Shown one piece after another: positions 60,801 through 64,000 of a stretch of DNA of 64,000 nt (within the stretch, counting starts at the first letter, position 1; each line of letters starts with the position of its first letter). Under the pieces are notes generated by a model. That model was given only the letters and a program-made list of their open reading frames with translations. It searched no databases and was not told the DNA's origin. Source of the stretch: an uncultured Sanguibacteroides sp. (GTDB taxonomy: Bacteria; Bacteroidota; Bacteroidia; Bacteroidales; Marinifilaceae); assembly GCF_900543425.1 (NCBI RefSeq), contig NZ_UQRQ01000006.1, positions 62,001-126,000 of the forward strand. The letters are read 5' to 3'. A program made the position numbers and the translations under genes.

Positions 60801-61097
60801 GGGAAAAATCCGCTACGGATCAATTCCAAGAAATGGAGTCGCTGGACCTCTACCCGGTACTTGTATAAGGGAGATTATTTGAAATTGAAGAATATTAAAT
60901 TGCAATACGATTTTCCCAAACCCTGGATGGATAAATTGACATTGAGAAGCGCCAAAGTGTTTGTACAGGCGGAGAACCTGTTTGCCCTTTCCAAATTGAA
61001 AGGATATGATCCCGAAATGACCTTAAACGGTTATCGTAATCCGGACGATTATCCTTCGGCTATGACGTTTACGGCAGGTTTACAGATTAACTTCTAA
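57852..61097 (+). CDS. SusC/RagA-type TonB-dependent outer-membrane transporter
   Basis: The product (1081 residues from ATG 57852) has a signal region, then a carboxypeptidase-D-like beta-sandwich (VIKGTVVDSVTKEPMPG), a plug domain (GYATVRREAYTGSA; LYVVDGIVWD; LKDAASASLYGSRGANGVIVI) and a long beta-barrel ending in TAGLQINF. It lacks an N-terminal STN secretin-TonB domain. It imports a large nutrient together with the SusD partner gene 12 bases downstream. ATG 57780 or 57828 are longer options, but 57852 gives a normal signal peptide after a basic start. Confidence 0.95.
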   Translation: MEKKRISFTRKELKKVFFLMRLAFYVVIWGLSDLSAGNLPSANTTNERAPELWVIKGTVVDSVTKEPMPGVSVRLKGTQIGTATAVDGKFELKIPKSKEVIIVVSFIGMKTKEIKITKPETTLKILLQEDVARIKDVVVTGYATVRREAYTGSATVMTARKIEERPVASFQDVLRGNSPGTLVTSTGQPGVSGTIRLRGISSMNASNAPLYVVDGIVWDAANMSGSAEFPTNPLNTLNPSDIASMTVLKDAASASLYGSRGANGVIVITTKQGQIGKRPQYTVDMQFGFSKIFEASKPELVNGKEFTELWLEGEMHRMVYAACSKEDDFFAIIKDLYKDKEGYKFDGKNYNEWYADAKTEFCDVFKIKKGADSDEYYTDLFGADADKVPDVNWYDEVTRTAPFQKINVSARGGSRVGKFYASLEYFNQQGVLKSSELKRYSLRMNLTSDDPDNFFNWGLNTQLTYSAQSGPRRDALGYAMLHYTALSLAPVVPVYLEDGSFNFNFPKNVNSNMNPLAVAKYNSYDRPQTKVLTSGFLQFNLTKWLKIKSTFGLDYLHARRRQYYDKDFGDGAKSDGYLYERDARRRKISNTNLAYLEKTFNEVHEVLIYGGIEWEDMKSEYIRAVATKFLSDDFPYLSAAAVPDEVAGDGDRYSMLSWLLKGDYSYDNKYFFSASFRSDRSSRFHKDYRVGNFWSVSGAWRIKEESFMQGLDWLNNLKVKASYGINGTLPSSYYSWRSRYSFGYNYNGHLGLKPTAIASKDLSWEENKIFNIGLEMGFFNRIDLSVEYYNRKTENLLQDLPISYVTGHKERLVNSSAGLKNRGWEIELHASIVQERQINWDFNINIATLRNEFFGLTNDDIGTQIKRNGESYYSWYLREWAGIDPQTGEQQWYKKDDQGNKVITKDYDEADRDIRGTALPKVNGGFSSTVSYRGLELSFLFTYAMGHKVLDYTGRTATKNDGARDIRAIEKDQLDRWTPDNPTGKNPLRINSKKWSRWTSTRYLYKGDYLKLKNIKLQYDFPKPWMDKLTLRSAKVFVQAENLFALSKLKGYDPEMTLNGYRNPDDYPSAMTFTAGLQINF

Positions 61098-61109
61098 AAT
61101 GATACAGTT

Positions 61110-62615
61110 ATGAAAAAGATATATCTATTAGGAATATTGGTGGTCATGTTATCCGGTTGTGATCACTTTCTGGACCGGACACCTTACGATAATATGGATG
61201 AAGATATTGTATTCGAGAAATTGGAGCATGTACAGGGGGCTTTGTATGGAGTGTATGATGCGATATCTCATGAAAATTATTATGGACGCCAAGTGTATGC
61301 TTATGAGGCGGCAAAAGGCCCTGACTTTTACGTGAACAGCGGGACGGGAAACCGTTTCGAACGGGAGAACGGTTACCAGGAGTCCTCTTCCTCCGGCGGA
61401 TTTGCGGTCGATACGTGGGAACAGCTTTATGGCGTGGTAAAGGCTACGACCAATATCATCGGACGTATCGATAATGTTCCCGGTAATGAGGAAGAGAAAA
61501 AACGGATAAAAGGAGAGGCTCATGCTTTACGCGGATTGACCTATTTCGATTTGATGCGGATGTTTGCTTATCCTCCGATCTTCTCTTGTCCGGGAGGGGC
61601 TAAGTACGAAGATAAATATAAGAAGGGAGTACCTCTGGTTTTGACTATCGAGGAGTTGAATAGTGTGATTACTACACCTATCGGTCGTACGGATGCAGCC
61701 ACTTGTTATGAGAAAATTCTCCATGAGTTGAATCAGGCGAAGATTTGTTTGAAGGGAATGCCGGTAAAACAGGGAGAGATCTCTTATTATGCCGTTTGTG
61801 CTTTGCTTTCCCGGGTATACCTTTATTTGGGGAAATGGGAAGAGGCGATCACGGAAGGGGAGTTGGCTTTAGGGGGAAAAAGTAAGATGATGGATTATAG
61901 CGAGTACAAAACGAATTATTATAAACCTTTCTGTAAGGAGAATATATGGGAGTTGGCTTATACGGCAACGGATAATTTGAGTACGGCAGCCTTGAATTAT
62001 ATTATACGCTATCCGACAATTGATAATCCGGAAGATCCGAAGGACGGAAAAGTTTCGGCCAAGCAGGGGTACGCTGCTTATAGTATCAATTCGTTGTGGA
62101 TGAATACCGTAAAAAAGGATGCAAAGGACGTGCGGAGTTATTTGATTTGTGACAATAGAAAAGGCAAGGGGTGTCGGAGATATATAGGTGATCCTACCCA
62201 TTATCAACATAATATTCCTGTGGTTTGTTTGGCTGAGGTCTATCTGAATCTGGCCGAAGCTTACGCGGAGAGTAGCCGTCCCAATGGATTAAAGACGGCT
62301 TTGGATTATATGAATGAGGTGCATGAGGCCCGGACGGACGAAACGTTTGAAGGAGGATTGTTGACAAAACAGGAATTGATCGATGCCATATTATTGGAGC
62401 GTCGCAAAGAATTGGTTTTATTGGGACATACCTATTGGGATTGTTTCCGTCGGGCGATTCCTTTTAAACGGGAAAGGAAAGGATGTGTGACGGCTGCAAA
62501 CGAAAATATTGATTATACTTTGCCTCAGGTAGTATATCCGATACCGGAGAATGAGATGGATGCGAATCCCAATATCCGGGGAGAACAGAACCCGGGCTAT
62601 GCGCCTTATCAGTAA
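61110..62615 (+). CDS. SusD/RagB-type nutrient-binding lipoprotein
   Basis: The 501-residue protein begins with MKKIYLLGILVVMLSGCDHF, a lipobox with Cys17, so it is a surface lipoprotein. TPR-like helices follow: LRGLTYFDLMRMFAYPP, a SusD hallmark, and AVCALLSRVYLYLGKWEEAI; the end LLERRKELVLLGHTYWDCFRR and IPENEMDANPNI is also typical. It caps the SusC barrel and binds the substrate. The substrate cannot be read from sequence. Operon with the SusC gene. Confidence 0.95.
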   Translation: MKKIYLLGILVVMLSGCDHFLDRTPYDNMDEDIVFEKLEHVQGALYGVYDAISHENYYGRQVYAYEAAKGPDFYVNSGTGNRFERENGYQESSSSGGFAVDTWEQLYGVVKATTNIIGRIDNVPGNEEEKKRIKGEAHALRGLTYFDLMRMFAYPPIFSCPGGAKYEDKYKKGVPLVLTIEELNSVITTPIGRTDAATCYEKILHELNQAKICLKGMPVKQGEISYYAVCALLSRVYLYLGKWEEAITEGELALGGKSKMMDYSEYKTNYYKPFCKENIWELAYTATDNLSTAALNYIIRYPTIDNPEDPKDGKVSAKQGYAAYSINSLWMNTVKKDAKDVRSYLICDNRKGKGCRRYIGDPTHYQHNIPVVCLAEVYLNLAEAYAESSRPNGLKTALDYMNEVHEARTDETFEGGLLTKQELIDAILLERRKELVLLGHTYWDCFRRAIPFKRERKGCVTAANENIDYTLPQVVYPIPENEMDANPNIRGEQNPGYAPYQ

Positions 62616-62647
62616 GTTTGGGTGAATAGATTTGCTTGTTTGTAGAG

Positions 62648-62678
62648 AGATTGTCCGAAATCCGTTTTCGGACAATCT
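62648..62678 (+). terminator. Hairpin after the SusD gene
   Basis: A perfect 13-bp stem AGATTGTCCGAAA/TTTCGGACAATCT (62648-62660, 62666-62678) has a 5-base loop. The T run is short, so it may lower, not end, reading into the next gene. Confidence 0.7.
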
Positions 62679-62773
62679 TATTTGCGTCAGGGATACTACT
62701 GGGTTATACCGGTGAATTACAGTAATCGATAACCAGAATAAAATCGTAAGATCGAGGACGAACAGAAGCATTT

Positions 62774-64000
62774 ATGGAAAGATTTATTAAATATCTATTG
62801 CTTTGGGTGTGTCTGAGCATGGGGGAAACTCTTCAGGCTCAGGAGCAACGGGTTAATTTGAATCTGAAGGATGTCATGTTACGGGATTTGATCTGGGAGT
62901 TGCAGCGTAAGACCGATTTGATTTTTATTTATAGTACGTCCGATGTGGAATCGGTACGACTGTCCCGGGTAAAAGAGAGAAACAAGGGGGTTCGGGCGAT
63001 TCTGGATAAATACCTCGAGGGTACCGGGTTGTGTTACGATGTCCGTCACGAGGTTTTTGTACTTCGACGATGCGACAAGCAGCCTGTAAAGATGAAAATG
63101 AGAACGATACGGGGATGCGTACGGGACGAAGAGGGAGTCGTGTTGCCGGGAGTTACCGTACGGTTGAAGGGGAGTTCTATCGGAGTTGCCACGGATATAA
63201 ACGGTTGCTACGCTTTGCGAGTACCGAAAGAGGGACGATCGATATTGGTTTATTCTTTTATCGGGATGGAGAGTTGTGAAGTGGAGATTACTGCAGGAGC
63301 GACCGTTGACGTGGTGTTGCGGCCGGATTGTAAACATTTGAGGGAAGTGATCATTACCGGGTATGGTCAGTATGCACGGACCGGTTATACGGGATCGGCT
63401 ACGGTTATCGGATCGGAAAATATAGGAGGGCGTTCCGTCAGTTCGTTTCAAGATGTTATCCGGGGACTCTCTTCCGGTACGTTGGTCGGCGGATCGGGAC
63501 AACCCGGGGTGGCTTATTCCGTTTTAATCCGCGGGGTAGGTTCCATGCATGCTTCCAAGGATCCCCTGTATGTCGTGGACGGGATGGTTTGGGATTTGAT
63601 GAATCTCTCCGGTGACGATGAATATCCGATCAATCCTTTGAACACGATTAACCCGCAGGATATTGCTAATATTACGGTATTGAAAGATGCAGCTTCCGCT
63701 TCCCTCTACGGTTCCCGGGGAGCAAACGGTGTTATCGTTATTACGACAAAACAGGGAAGCGGAAACGGGAAGACCCGTTATACCCTGGATGCCCAGTTGG
63801 GGTTGGCTTCGTTGTTCTCCGGGGCAAAGCCCGATCTTGTGAATGCAGACGAGTTTACCGATTTATGGGTGGAGGGTGAAATGCACCGTTTAGTATACCA
63901 ACAGATCTCTAAAAATAATTTTTTTGAAGAGGTGAAACGGTTGTACGCGGATAAAGAAAACTATCTGATCGAGGGGAAGAACTATTATGATTGGTATCAT
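62774..64000 (+). CDS. Second SusC-like transporter with STN domain, 3' truncated by window
   Basis: The frame from ATG 62774 is open to the window edge (409 codons). It has a signal peptide (LLLWVCLSMGETLQAQ), then an STN secretin/TonB N-terminal domain (about residues 25-105: LKDVMLRDLIWELQRKTDLIF, given here as its conserved LRDLIWELQ part), the carboxypeptidase-D-like domain (IRGCVRDEEGVVLPG) and the plug with LKDAASASLYGSRGANGVIVI. It is a close paralogue of the SusC at 57852 (shared TGSATV, SSFQDV and EGEMHR). STN domains in SusC proteins contact FecR-type regulators, so this copy may drive signalling. Confidence 0.93.
   Translation, partial: MERFIKYLLLWVCLSMGETLQAQEQRVNLNLKDVMLRDLIWELQRKTDLIFIYSTSDVESVRLSRVKERNKGVRAILDKYLEGTGLCYDVRHEVFVLRRCDKQPVKMKMRTIRGCVRDEEGVVLPGVTVRLKGSSIGVATDINGCYALRVPKEGRSILVYSFIGMESCEVEITAGATVDVVLRPDCKHLREVIITGYGQYARTGYTGSATVIGSENIGGRSVSSFQDVIRGLSSGTLVGGSGQPGVAYSVLIRGVGSMHASKDPLYVVDGMVWDLMNLSGDDEYPINPLNTINPQDIANITVLKDAASASLYGSRGANGVIVITTKQGSGNGKTRYTLDAQLGLASLFSGAKPDLVNADEFTDLWVEGEMHRLVYQQISKNNFFEEVKRLYADKENYLIEGKNYYDWYH

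Noticed and set aside
62879..63502. Minus-strand open frame of 207 codons
   Set aside because: It is antisense to the STN, carboxypeptidase-D-like and plug domains of the second SusC gene.

Overview
The window looks like a chromosomal segment of a Bacteroidota bacterium, most likely order Bacteroidales; Odoribacter or Butyricimonas would fit, but the genus is a guess. Reasons: SusC/SusD outer-membrane pairs with an ECF sigma and FecR regulator, type III glutamine synthetase, an SPI-like BlaI/M56 pair, many Bacteroidota-only families (DUF4494, DUF6427, GGGtGRT protein, stand-alone GT5 domain, CCDC81-type HU domain), and promoters of the Bacteroides type (TTTG, about 19 bp, TAnnTTTG) instead of E. 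coli -35/-10 boxes. No phage, plasmid, IS transposase or CRISPR array is visible.

Layout. 1-4.5 kb: the 3' part of a membrane protein with an M1-peptidase-like and a golvesin-like region, a decayed gene end, a small lipoprotein and a CAU tRNA. 4.5-13 kb: rlmH, a large NtrY-like kinase, a GT9 glycosyltransferase, pssA, an HU-like protein, galE and a flavodoxin-ferredoxin. 13-20 kb: a composite intergenic repeat, glmS with a GT5-like gene, yraN, osmC, an SDR and a small XRE-controlled operon with two palindromic operators. 20-31 kb: prfA, pyrF, a pdxK-HAD operon, glnN, a META/MliC lipoprotein, a GH3-like enzyme, rnhB, a phosphatase and an aminotransferase. 32-46 kb: an RRM protein, aspA, recG, a cobalamin adenosyltransferase, a Fic toxin facing a VbhA-like antitoxin, purD, pyrC, a dolichol-phosphate-mannose-synthase-like GT2 and murF. 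46-55.6 kb: a secreted C1 peptidase, the second copy of the composite repeat, a LytTR regulator, an ECF sigma pair, the BlaI/M56 pair and the NifU-like/GGGtGRT pair. 55.9-64 kb: ECF sigma, FecR, SusC, SusD and a second SusC homologue that runs off the window.

Working together. Most genes are housekeeping: envelope sugars (galE, glmS, murF), nucleotides (pyrF, pyrC, purD), nitrogen (glnN, aspA), translation and DNA repair. Accessory interest lies in regulation and small systems: (i) a convergent Fic/antitoxin pair, each gene with its own consensus-like promoter; (ii) an XRE repressor gene divergent from a secreted/membrane gene pair, with one palindrome over the -33 box and one at the predicted start site; (iii) a composite AT-rich/GC-rich repeat present as two inverted copies about 35 kb apart; (iv) the relic of a golvesin-domain gene. 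All functions below were read from sequence alone; no database search was run.
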